Shown here piece by piece: positions 1-6,816 of a DNA stretch of 7,566 nt; position 1 is the stretch's first letter, and the number at the start of each line of letters is the position of its first letter. The position numbers and the translations under genes were made by a program. Below the pieces are notes generated by a model. That model saw only the letters and a program-made list of their open reading frames with translations. It made no database searches and was not told the origin of the DNA. The DNA is from Bacteroidales bacterium Bact_23 (lineage in GTDB: Bacteria; Bacteroidota; Bacteroidia; Bacteroidales; Lentimicrobiaceae), in NCBI GenBank assembly GCA_001603685.1, contig LUZO01000061.1:1-7566 (forward strand). The letters run 5' to 3'.

Positions 1-60
1 GACCACTGGAGCAATTATAGTTTAAGAAAGAATTGAAAATCAATAAAATACAAGAACATT

Positions 61-930
61 ATGAAAAAAGCGATTTATTTATTTGCAGTTATGATGTTGT
101 TTACGGCCTGTTCAGGCGGCGGCAGCGGGAAACCGGATGAAATAAGTTCAACCATTGCTTTCGATACGGTTGTGGTGCTCGAAAAAGTGCCTCTCTATCC
201 CGATGGCGTCAATCGGGAGCCTCATCTGGAAATCGGATTTGAATTGGTTGTTCCCTCGGCATACCGCAGCAGAGATGAATTGAAAACATTGCAGCAAATG
301 TTTATGGATCTGGCATTTGGTGGCGAAGCGGCGCTGGGAGTGCAGGGAACAATTGACAAAGTAATTGCTACCTGGACTGAAGATTACCGGTCTGATGTGC
401 CTGAATTAATGGAATCAATCCGGGAAACTGAGCCTGACCTGGAAGATGCCGATGTGAGATTCATGCACCAGTTTTTTGTAGATACCAATGTGGAATATGT
501 GAATGATGCTGTTCTGAGTTTTTCGTCAATAACCCATATCTTTACCGGTCTGCCGCGTACTTTCAGGGAAAAGCTTTTCCGCACCGTTAATCTGAATGAC
601 ATGAGCATTATTCAGGAGGAAGACCTTTTTAAGCCGGGTTATGAACAGCCACTAATGTCGGTAATCTACGAAAAGGTTGTGGAGAAAATTAAGGCGGAAG
701 ACCCTGTGTTATACTCTGATCCGGATGAATTGCCTGCAATTGACGATTTAATGGGGCCCAACGGGAATTTCTGCCTAACCGATCGCGGGCTGCTCTACAA
801 TTACCACCCGGCAGATGTTTACATGGTTATTACAGACCTCTGTAATATATTTATTCCCTATTCCGCGGTGAAACCGCTGCTTAAACCCGGTGTTCTGAAG
901 CAATATTTCGGCAAAGATTTTGAAATCTGA
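61..930 (+). CDS. DUF3298/RsiV-like lipoprotein of unknown function
   Basis: A 289-residue predicted lipoprotein. Residues 1-16 form a short signal peptide (MKK, then a hydrophobic stretch) ending in a lipobox-like LFTA before Cys17, followed by a Gly/Ser-rich linker, so it should be lipid-anchored and sit in the periplasm or outer membrane. The C-terminal part (about 135-280) resembles the DUF4163/DUF3298 fold shared with anti-sigma factor RsiV: a beta-strand-rich section with a conserved-looking 'EEDLF' turn near 186-190, then 'NFCLTDRGLLYNYHP' (235-250) and 'IPYSAVKPLLKP' (265-276). These last two blocks are the basis for the family call. The GGAH segment usual in this fold is not visible; 'TGLPR' lies near 162-166 instead. 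No transmembrane anti-sigma region is present, so an RsiV-like regulatory role is not implied. The ATG at 61 follows an A-rich leader without a Shine-Dalgarno site, as is usual in Bacteroidota. It is transcribed convergently to its neighbour. Lipoprotein status is fairly sure, the family assignment moderately so, and the function is unknown. Confidence 0.85.
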   Translation: MKKAIYLFAVMMLFTACSGGGSGKPDEISSTIAFDTVVVLEKVPLYPDGVNREPHLEIGFELVVPSAYRSRDELKTLQQMFMDLAFGGEAALGVQGTIDKVIATWTEDYRSDVPELMESIRETEPDLEDADVRFMHQFFVDTNVEYVNDAVLSFSSITHIFTGLPRTFREKLFRTVNLNDMSIIQEEDLFKPGYEQPLMSVIYEKVVEKIKAEDPVLYSDPDELPAIDDLMGPNGNFCLTDRGLLYNYHPADVYMVITDLCNIFIPYSAVKPLLKPGVLKQYFGKDFEI

Positions 931-963
931 GCTCCGGATATGAAACTCATTTATTGAAAAGCA

Positions 964-1007
964 GCAGGCGGAATAACCATAAGTTGTTCCGCCTGTATTG
1001 TTTTGTT
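964..1007 (+). terminator. Intrinsic terminator between convergent genes, probably bidirectional
   Basis: The arms 966-977 (aggcggaataac) and 983-994 (gttgttccgcct) form a 12-bp stem with loop cataa. It extends outward by a C-G pair (965/995) and a G-U pair (964/996). The only irregular pair inside the stem, T974/G986, is a U-G wobble in plus-strand RNA but an A-C mismatch in minus-strand RNA, so the plus direction is slightly favoured. A T-rich tail (attgttttgtt) follows on the plus strand, and an aaaa run at 956-959 gives a short U-tract on the minus strand. The hairpin lies 35 bases after the lipoprotein stop and about 40 bases beyond the stop of the radical SAM gene, so it can serve both. 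Confidence 0.75.
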
Positions 1008-1046
1008 AATGATCGTCAGGATTTGATTTCTGCTTATGACGGCTGC

Positions 1047-1982
1047 TTACCTGCCTTCCCACAGCCTCCCCTGATAGGTGTCTCTTCGTTCCAGCTCCTT
1101 TTCAATCATCACGGCAACCTGGTCGGCCCTGAGGTTGCTCCAGGGCTGGCTGACCAGATAACGCGGCGGAACTTCGCCGGTGAAGCGCTCAATCACAATG
1201 TCCGGATTCAGCCGCTCGATGAATGAAACGATGAATTCCAGGTACTCATCAAGGCTGAAAAGGCTGAACATTTCGGGATGCTCCGTGAATTGCCGTGCCA
1301 TTTTAGTCCCTTTTACAATCTGCAACTGATGAAATTTTACGGTGGTAAGCGGCAGCGACGAAATCACGGCGGCTCTGCCGAGCATCTCCTCTCTGGTTTC
1401 GCCCGGCAGCCCGAATATCAGATGGATGCCGGTTTTCAGGCCGAACTCCGCAGTTCTTCTGATCATTGCCATGGCCTGTTCAGCGGTATGGCCTCGGTTG
1501 ATGGCCTTCAGCGTTTCTTCACTGGTGGACTCCAGCCCGTATTCAATGATGATGTAGTGCTTTTCGGCCAGCCGGCTGAAATATTCCAGTTTTTCATCAT
1601 CCATGCAATCGGTTCGGGTGCCGATGACCAGTCCGATGACATCGGGATGCTGCAGCGCTTCGTCATATATGGCCTTTAACCGGCTGAGCGGAGCATAGGT
1701 ATTCGAGTAAGTCTGAAAATAAGCCAGATATTTTGACGCCCTGCGGTACCGGACTTTATGAAACTCTATCCCCTCGTTTATTTGTTGGGTTACCGGTTTT
1801 TGCGGCGAGCAATATGAAGGGTTAAAGGCATCGTTGTTACAATAGGTACAGCCGCCTCTTCCCACCGTTCCGTAGCGGTTGGGGCAGGTGAAGCCGGCGT
1901 CGATGGAGACTTTCTGTACCCGCTCCCCGAATACCGACCTGAAATAGTCGGAATAGCTGTTGTATCGCTTACCTCCATTCAT
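1047..1982 (-). CDS. TIGR01212/YhcC-family radical SAM protein
   Basis: A 311-residue protein matching the TIGR01212 radical SAM family (E. coli YhcC type), whose reaction is not known. The N-terminal block 'KRYNSYSDYFRSVFGERVQK' (5-24) and 'DAGFTCPNR' are family hallmarks. The putative 4Fe-4S ligands are Cys33, Cys45 and Cys48, giving CX11CX2C rather than the classical CX3CX2C; this longer, Elp3-like spacing is normal for the family. Further landmarks are 'GTRTDC' (121-126), 'IEYGLES' (146-152), 'HLIFGLPGE' (187-195) and a C-terminal 'RFTGEVPPRYLV' (266-277). It is presumably cytosolic. The reading frame can be extended to a TTG at 2063, but those 27 residues would be encoded by the upstream terminator hairpin, lack family similarity, and would leave only three bases after the preceding gene's stop. 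ATG at 1982 gives the family's usual length of about 300 residues and has aggtg 8-12 bases upstream. No separate promoter is visible. Family assignment is confident; the substrate is unknown. Confidence 0.93.
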   Translation of the reverse strand: MNGGKRYNSYSDYFRSVFGERVQKVSIDAGFTCPNRYGTVGRGGCTYCNNDAFNPSYCSPQKPVTQQINEGIEFHKVRYRRASKYLAYFQTYSNTYAPLSRLKAIYDEALQHPDVIGLVIGTRTDCMDDEKLEYFSRLAEKHYIIIEYGLESTSEETLKAINRGHTAEQAMAMIRRTAEFGLKTGIHLIFGLPGETREEMLGRAAVISSLPLTTVKFHQLQIVKGTKMARQFTEHPEMFSLFSLDEYLEFIVSFIERLNPDIVIERFTGEVPPRYLVSQPWSNLRADQVAVMIEKELERRDTYQGRLWEGR

Positions 1983-2006
1983 AGCTGCACCTGCTGCATA
2001 TTTTAT

Positions 2007-2043
2007 AAAAGGCAGGAAAGAGCCTGACTCTTCCCTGCCTTTT
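2007..2043 (-). terminator. Strong intrinsic terminator of the peptide transporter gene
   Basis: The arms 2007-2022 (aaaaggcaggaaagag) and 2028-2043 (ctcttccctgcctttt) pair over 16 bp around loop 2023-2027. The one irregular pair, A2017/C2033, is an A-C mismatch in plus-strand RNA but a G-U wobble in minus-strand RNA, so the hairpin is fully paired only in the direction of the transporter gene. In that direction the stem ends in TTTT followed by AT-rich sequence. It starts 23 bases after the transporter stop codon and ends 25 bases before the radical SAM ATG. Confidence 0.85.
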
Positions 2044-2066
2044 TCAGGATTCGTTTCAGTCAATAA

Positions 2067-3563
2067 TTATTTTGCTACCCTTTCGAGCCATTTAACCATT
2101 GAGAACATGGCAATCATCGAAATCAGACAAACGACAACGAAAACAGACCATGTTGTTGAAATTGAGATGCTTTCGTACATCATTGCACCAAGGAAGAGCG
2201 AGAGGTTGCCAACGGCGGTTGCTGCCAGCCAGCCACCCTGCATGGCGCCCTGCAGGTGAGCGGGAGCAACTTTCGATACGAATGAAAGTCCCAGCGGAGA
2301 GATGAAAAGCTCGGCAACCGTCAGGGTAAAGTAAACAAAGAACAGCAACCAGGGGGTAACGCGCTGAGCATCGGGCAAGCCTCCCATTTCCATAACCTGA
2401 GTAAACTTGGGAAGTCCCAATGAACCGATGGTCATAATCAGGAATGCAAAGGCTGCGATTCCCATACCAATGGCAATCTTGCGCGGGGTTGAAGGCTCTT
2501 TTCCGCGTTTTGCAAGACGTGAGAAGAAGAGGATAACGATGGGCGTCAGCGTCACAACCAGAATCGGATTGATGGACTGGAAAATCTCAACCGAGGCGAA
2601 AATGCCGCCCAAACGGGTGTAATCCCTGGCAAACATGGTCAGGGTAAGGCCGTTCTGGTGGAATGAGAACCAGAAGAAAATAACCACGCCGAAAACGGCA
2701 AACAGAGCAAGCAGACGCTGTTTAATCTCCTTGGCATCCTGCATAATTTCCTCTTTCGATACGGTTTCTTTCTTTACATGTACAGCCGGGCTGGGCAACT
2801 GCTTTTTGGTAAGAAGGAAAATGGCCAGTGAAACAAACATGGCAACAACTGCAGTAAGGAATGCATAGTGGAAGCCGGTGTTAAATGCGTTCAGGTAGGC
2901 ATTTGCGAAAGTATCAAGGCTTTCGGGGGCTACTCCTTTTGAAACATGAGCTGCCAGTTCGGTAAATCTTCCGCTTACAACTTCAGGATTCATCTTTCCG
3001 TCAAGATAGAGGTGGCAAAGGCCGGGCAGTTCAGCGTTGTAGGAGTATCCCTGCATGGAAACAAAGGTATTTCTTACCCAGGTGGCAAGAGAAGGAGCAA
3101 ACATGGCTCCCAGATTGATAAACATGTAGAAAATCTGGAAACCGGCATCCCTTTTATCCCTGTACTGGTCGTTGTCGTACATCTGGCCAACAACAGCCTG
3201 AAGGTTACCCTTGAACAAGCCATTGCCGAAAGCGATGATAAGCAGCGCCGCCAGAGCAATGTACTTGGAGGTGATGAGGAAAGGCATTGCCAGGAAGAAG
3301 TAACCGGCCGACATAATCAGAAGTCCGGTGATGATGGTGCCTTTGTAGTTTCTTGTTCTGTCAGCGATAATTCCACCAACCAGGGCTAAGGCATAAATTG
3401 AGCCGTAAAAGATCGAATAGAGAGTCCCTGCTTCGGTTCCCGAAATGTTGAATTTCGACATTAAGAACAGGGTGAGAATGGCCATCATGGTGTAGAAACC
3501 AAAGCGTTCGCCCATGTTTGCCAGAGCGGCTGAAATTAGCCCTTTCGGATGTCCTTTAATCAT
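2067..3563 (-). CDS. POT/PTR-family peptide:proton symporter
   Basis: A 498-residue polytopic inner-membrane protein of the proton-dependent oligopeptide transporter (PTR2) family within the major facilitator superfamily, expected to import di- or tripeptides with protons. Family landmarks, in order: 'NMGERFGFY' (16-24) in TM1; 'GGIIADRTRNYKG' (63-75), the MFS loop 2-3 motif; 'GNGLFKGNLQAVVGQMY' (113-129) with Lys118 at the TM4 lysine position; 'GFQIFYMFINLGA' (141-153), PTR2 signature region; 'FFWFSFHQNG' (296-305) in TM7; and 'VYFTLTVAELFISPLGLS' (410-427), where Glu418 corresponds to the conserved TM10 glutamate. A hydrophilic segment at about 163-225 separates TM5 from TM6. The first Glu of the ExxER motif is Asn16, while Glu19 and Arg20 are kept. 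Start ATG 3563 lies below a good Bacteroidota promoter after an AT-rich leader of about 48 bases, and an intrinsic terminator follows the stop, so this is probably a monocistronic unit. The family is very sure; the exact substrate is not. Confidence 0.95.
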   Translation of the reverse strand: MIKGHPKGLISAALANMGERFGFYTMMAILTLFLMSKFNISGTEAGTLYSIFYGSIYALALVGGIIADRTRNYKGTIITGLLIMSAGYFFLAMPFLITSKYIALAALLIIAFGNGLFKGNLQAVVGQMYDNDQYRDKRDAGFQIFYMFINLGAMFAPSLATWVRNTFVSMQGYSYNAELPGLCHLYLDGKMNPEVVSGRFTELAAHVSKGVAPESLDTFANAYLNAFNTGFHYAFLTAVVAMFVSLAIFLLTKKQLPSPAVHVKKETVSKEEIMQDAKEIKQRLLALFAVFGVVIFFWFSFHQNGLTLTMFARDYTRLGGIFASVEIFQSINPILVVTLTPIVILFFSRLAKRGKEPSTPRKIAIGMGIAAFAFLIMTIGSLGLPKFTQVMEMGGLPDAQRVTPWLLFFVYFTLTVAELFISPLGLSFVSKVAPAHLQGAMQGGWLAATAVGNLSLFLGAMMYESISISTTWSVFVVVCLISMIAMFSMVKWLERVAK

Positions 3564-3618
3564 AAAAAATTGAGTTAGTGATTGATGAATATTTTGTTGA
3601 TTTCAATTTTTCCCGGCG

Positions 3619-3648
3619 CAAAAATAACTAAAAATTCCGGTTTGCAAA
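3619..3648 (-). promoter_or_regulatory. Bacteroidota-type promoter for the peptide transporter
   Basis: Read on the minus strand, TTTG (3648-3645) and TATTTTTG (3626-3619) match the -33 TTTG and -7 TAnnTTTG elements of the Bacteroidota primary sigma factor, separated by 18 bases, within the usual range. The predicted transcription start near 3612 would give a leader of about 48 bases to the ATG at 3563. The 120-base gap 3564-3683 otherwise shows only a weak 5-bp inverted repeat (3651-3664, caattaacaaattg) after the preceding gene, which is too weak to call a terminator. Confidence 0.65.
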
Positions 3649-3683
3649 ATCAATTAACAAATTGGGCTGTAATCTCTTTGTTT

Positions 3684-5792
3684 TCAGAACTTAATCCGCG
3701 CCTGTATTTTTATGTCCGATTTGTGGTTCCCGTCAATCTGATCGAGCCCCGATCCAATCACACTTCTGTTGTTGTAATAGGTGAGCGAGTATCTTACCCA
3801 CAGGTCGAGGCGGCGGCCGATGCTGTATTTTCCCATCAGATAAAACCGGCTTCCGCGGTAATAATAGGCCGGGATTGAAAAGGCATACAGCACATCGCTC
3901 TCGTAAGCGTAGAGCCTTTCATCATATGTGTCGGTGTCGAACAGGGCAAAACGGGTGTTCAGCAGCCACGGCTTTTCGGGTGCATTGTAAATGATGTCCT
4001 GATAAATCAGAAATCCCTTTTTCTGCCCGCTGCCGCTCATCTCCCGCCAGGTTGTTTCAATTCTGCTTTTAAGCGTTATGGATGCCGTAGCCCTGTAACT
4101 GAAATGCAGCCTGAGGTTCTGACGGGTTTCATCTTCGGGATATTTGATGTAGCCGCTGCTTCCCGACGGATTCAGTTGTTTTTGTTTGAAACGGTACCGC
4201 AAATACACCTCCGAGTAGCGCGTTGGATTGTGGGTAAGCTGAACCAGGTATTCCCGGCCGGTTGAGGGAGCATCTACCCTATAGCGAAGCCAGTCGGACC
4301 TGAAATAGTCGGAATAGGCTGTGAGCGACCATTTTGTCAGCAACTGGGCGAAAATGCCGACATACAACCCCTTTTCATTGGCATTCCGGCTGCCCTCGGC
4401 AAAGGCATTGCTGAAAAAATTCTGGTAATCCTTTCCATAGTTACGGTAAACCGCCGAAATGGCAAACCGTGGATCGGGAGTTGCAGTTCCGCCGAGCAGC
4501 ATCGCCTTGCCGCCGTTTCCGCTTCCGGACACTTCTCCGAAAAAAGTAAGCGACCGGAGAATGGCCGCGGCGTCAAAACCGAAATTATCCAGGCTTTTGC
4601 CTCTGAAATCGAACTTATTGTACAGCGATTCCCTGCGGATAAGGTCGCTTCCCAGTTCGGTGTGGTAGGCCGTGGCGCCCAGCCTGAACATTTTGATTCT
4701 GGCCTGGATATTTCCGCCGTAAACCGTCTGTCGGATGGCGTTTTTACCGGCCAGTTCGCCGGGTGTGCGGTGGTAGCCGGTCTCCTGCAGCGAGCTGATA
4801 AAGAGCGTCTCGGCGGTCAGCGAGTCGGTGGCGCCTACATTGACGTCAACCTTTTTTCCGGAATAGAACAGCGTAAGGTCGATGTTTTGCAGCGGTGCCA
4901 CAGTAACCGCCGCACCCCGCATAAAGAGGTTTTCGTTCACGCCCGTGTTGGGCTTAACGGGCTGCGCAATTCTCCGGTTTACAATGGCATAAGCCGATTT
5001 GCCGAATGCCAGCGTACTGAACATGGTTAGCCCCTGGCCAAATCCCAGATGGTAATCGCCGATGGCCAGATAGCGGATGAATTTGTCGCCGGAATAGAAG
5101 AAGTGCACCGAATAGAAGTCGAAACCCTTCGTCAGGCTGTCCGCTTTCGGCCAGAAGGTTTCACCGGGGTCCTTTTCCATAGTCACCCCGAACCTGACCT
5201 TGTTATAGAAATTGTATCCGTACCTTAAATAGAGTTTTTCAGGCCCGCCCAGGAAGCGGGAGTTGGGTTTCAGCCGGAGCGCCGAATCGGAGATGGGCGC
5301 ATAGCCGGCCTGTGGCTGCAGCACCTGCTGATAACGGGTCAGGAGCTGATGCCGGCCGTATTTTACCAGATTCTGAAAGGTGGGCTTCGCTCCCGGCGGT
5401 TCAAGAATAAAGCTGACAAAAGGCGAGAGGGTGGTAACCAGCGTTGAATCAAATCCTTCAACCAGGTTTAGTTCATAGATGCTGGTGATTTCGCCATATT
5501 TCTGAATATAACCGGTAAGGTTGCTGATCTGCTGGTCGTTTAGCTGCAGCCTTTTAAGTTCCCACTCCCTGGCTTTGTTCAGGTTAATCGGATGCTGAAT
5601 GAGCTGGTACAGGTCGTCGAGAAGTTCTGAGTAATCGAGTTCGGTGTCGGTCTGTTCAGACAACTGCTCGATGTTTTCTTCAATTTTTGTGGTATTGAGC
5701 GTCTCCGGTTTTACCGGTTCCTGAGCGGCTGCAAAGTGCAATCCGCCAAGAAACATAAGGATAATCAGGGGAATCCGGAGCGTTTTTGCCAT
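3684..5792 (-). CDS. Helix-hairpin-helix domain outer-membrane beta-barrel protein
   Basis: A 702-residue predicted outer-membrane protein of a Bacteroidota family usually annotated as 'helix-hairpin-helix domain-containing' or ComEA-like; its function is not known. The signal peptide is residues 1-23 (MAKTLR, hydrophobic core, cleavage after AAA before Gln24). A helical acidic stretch (35-65) leads into a ComEA-like HhH region (68-126) with 'PINLNKAREWELKRL', 'YIQKYGEITSIYEL' and 'LVEGFDSTLVTTLSPFV'. The hairpin position reads 'LQLNDQQI' and lacks the GIG usual in DNA-binding HhH motifs. From about 140 to the end, alternating aromatic/polar strands are consistent with a large beta-barrel, including 'GDYHLGFGQGLTMF' (245-258), a block I recall from this family. 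The protein ends in IKF, with the C-terminal Phe typical of Bam-inserted barrels. The frame is open to an ATG at 5867, but that start would overlap the upstream gene and place 25 residues before the signal peptide. The ATG at 5792 sits four bases after the upstream stop, pointing to translational coupling. The HhH label does not establish DNA uptake. Confidence 0.88.
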   Translation of the reverse strand: MAKTLRIPLIILMFLGGLHFAAAQEPVKPETLNTTKIEENIEQLSEQTDTELDYSELLDDLYQLIQHPINLNKAREWELKRLQLNDQQISNLTGYIQKYGEITSIYELNLVEGFDSTLVTTLSPFVSFILEPPGAKPTFQNLVKYGRHQLLTRYQQVLQPQAGYAPISDSALRLKPNSRFLGGPEKLYLRYGYNFYNKVRFGVTMEKDPGETFWPKADSLTKGFDFYSVHFFYSGDKFIRYLAIGDYHLGFGQGLTMFSTLAFGKSAYAIVNRRIAQPVKPNTGVNENLFMRGAAVTVAPLQNIDLTLFYSGKKVDVNVGATDSLTAETLFISSLQETGYHRTPGELAGKNAIRQTVYGGNIQARIKMFRLGATAYHTELGSDLIRRESLYNKFDFRGKSLDNFGFDAAAILRSLTFFGEVSGSGNGGKAMLLGGTATPDPRFAISAVYRNYGKDYQNFFSNAFAEGSRNANEKGLYVGIFAQLLTKWSLTAYSDYFRSDWLRYRVDAPSTGREYLVQLTHNPTRYSEVYLRYRFKQKQLNPSGSSGYIKYPEDETRQNLRLHFSYRATASITLKSRIETTWREMSGSGQKKGFLIYQDIIYNAPEKPWLLNTRFALFDTDTYDERLYAYESDVLYAFSIPAYYYRGSRFYLMGKYSIGRRLDLWVRYSLTYYNNRSVIGSGLDQIDGNHKSDIKIQARIKF

Positions 5793-5796
5793 GTTT

Positions 5797-6621
5797 TCAG
5801 AACTTATAGGCAATGGACGCCTGTGGTGAAAATCCGAGGATGTAGTGATACGATGCGCTGATATCAATCACAAAATCGCCGGTGAAAATGCCGACCCCGA
5901 ATGAGTTGGAGGCAGGGTTGGTGGAGATGCCGCCCCTGAGGTGAAGCGTGGGAATCAGCTTATACTCCAGCCCGAATTTTACATCGGCTTCATTATCCAT
6001 ATTCTTTTCCGTTTCGGCCGTAATCAGAACCTTTGGTGTAACCTCCCAGGCGGCTCCCAGGCGGAAAATCACCGGTGCCCTCTCATCGTTATACTCCGAA
6101 AGCTTTGCGCTGATCGGATTGTAAACATGCGCGCCAACGACCAGCTCGGGTGTGATGTGTGCCAGCATCCCCGCCTCGAAGGTGAGGAAGTTGCGGTTTC
6201 CGTAACTCTCCTCAAGCCGGGCCATATTGTAATCGAGCTGCAGGCCGAATGCGATGCGCTTGCCAAACGAACGGGCAAATGCCAGTCCGATCTTGCTCTC
6301 ATTGAAAGCGGAGTAGCCAAAGTGGCTGAAACTGATCCCAACTGTTCCCACCTTCACCGGAAGCGCAAAAGCGCCGGCCTTGTAGCCAAGCTCCTTCATC
6401 AGAAAGCGGTTTTCGTAGTAGAAAGCTGCCGTAGGGTCATTCAGCCGGGCAAGTCCCGCCTGGTTGTTGAACGACGACCAGATATCGGAAATGGCAACGG
6501 AAGCGGTTCCCATCGCCGCCGAACGCCCGCCGGCAGGCCGGTTTTCTCCACCCGCATATACCCCGGCGTAGCCGCCGGTTAGCAAAATAAACAGGATTAA
6601 AAGTGCGTATCTTATCTTCAT
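5797..6621 (-). CDS. PorV/PorQ-like outer-membrane protein
   Basis: A 274-residue predicted outer-membrane barrel protein. Residues 1-23 form a signal peptide (MKIR, hydrophobic core, VYA before Gly24). The mature N-terminus carries 'GGRSAAMGTASVAISD' (31-46) followed by 'SSFNNQAGLARL' (49-60), closely resembling the ARs.aMGgA..A..D...yyNPAGLA block of PorV/PorQ and related FadL-like proteins. The rest is regular amphipathic beta strand ending in YKF. At 274 residues it is shorter than PorV of the type IX secretion system, which is nearer 380-400, so it is a PorV/PorQ-like family member and should not be named porV. The frame is open to 6720, but only the ATG at 6621 gives an N-terminal signal peptide, and the -7 promoter element at 6718-6725 would overlap the longer form. 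It lies directly upstream of the HhH-barrel gene, four bases apart, so the two products probably act together in the outer membrane; what they do is not known. Confidence 0.82.
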   Translation of the reverse strand: MKIRYALLILFILLTGGYAGVYAGGENRPAGGRSAAMGTASVAISDIWSSFNNQAGLARLNDPTAAFYYENRFLMKELGYKAGAFALPVKVGTVGISFSHFGYSAFNESKIGLAFARSFGKRIAFGLQLDYNMARLEESYGNRNFLTFEAGMLAHITPELVVGAHVYNPISAKLSEYNDERAPVIFRLGAAWEVTPKVLITAETEKNMDNEADVKFGLEYKLIPTLHLRGGISTNPASNSFGVGIFTGDFVIDISASYHYILGFSPQASIAYKF

Positions 6622-6717
6622 CGGGTACGATTGGTTGGTAAAGAGCAGTAGGGAAAACCGTTGTTTTGGCCCGGAGATTTTCAGCCATTTCGTCACAACT
6701 GAACCGCCTGCCATAAG

Positions 6718-6725
6718 CAAAGATA
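6718..6725 (-). promoter_or_regulatory. Candidate -7 promoter element for the PorV-like/HhH-barrel operon
   Basis: On the minus strand this reads TATCTTTG, an exact match to the Bacteroidota -7 consensus TAnnTTTG. Transcription would begin near 6711, giving a leader of about 90 bases to the ATG at 6621. No clear -33 TTTG is found 17-23 bases further upstream; that stretch instead contains the GC-rich ccctgcagcggg. The gap between genes (6622-6816) holds no ORF of interest and no clear terminator for the preceding gene, only weak repeats such as aggt/acct near 6798-6813. Confidence 0.5.
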
Positions 6726-6816
6726 CGGTAAAGAATGCAGCCCTGCAGCGGGATTTAAAGGAAATATTGAAAAAATGTGTTTGAAAAGCCGGCAGATCAG
6801 GTGATGAAACCTCAGG

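Noticed and set aside
1..60. tatagttta near 16-24 considered as a promoter for the lipoprotein gene.
   Set aside because: It does not fit TAnnTTTG (it lacks the final G in register) and no -33 element can be assessed at the window edge.
954..1226. Plus-strand ORF of 90 residues after the lipoprotein gene.
   Set aside because: It runs over the terminator hairpin and antisense to the radical SAM gene, with no recognisable protein features.
1936..1956. A 21-base identical stretch (gacctgaaatag... to ...gaatag) shared between the radical SAM gene (1936-1956) and the HhH-barrel gene (4297-4317), in the same frame and encoding YSDYFRS in both.
   Set aside because: The flanks diverge at once, there is no repeat elsewhere, and in the radical SAM gene the residues belong to the conserved family N-terminus. 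It is most likely chance convergence of a short peptide with the same codons; I see no mobile or regulatory meaning.
2023..2044. Possible terminator in the plus direction from the 2007-2043 hairpin.
   Set aside because: No plus-strand gene ends here, and the stem has an A-C mismatch in plus-strand RNA, so it was assigned to the minus strand only.
3651..3664. Inverted repeat caatt/aattg after the HhH-barrel gene, considered as its terminator.
   Set aside because: The stem is only 5 bp of mostly A-T pairs without a proper U-tract; too weak to call.
5794..5806. The same 13 bases (ttttcagaactta) at the 3' ends of the PorV-like gene (5794-5806) and the HhH-barrel gene (3681-3693).
   Set aside because: Both encode Lys-Phe-stop at the end of a barrel protein followed by AAAA. 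The shared C-terminal Phe signal and AT-rich sequence after the stop explain most of it.
5941..6582. Plus-strand ORF of 213 residues opposite the PorV-like gene.
   Set aside because: It is antisense to a gene with a clear signal peptide and family motif; its Cys/His/Arg-rich composition is that of an antisense frame.
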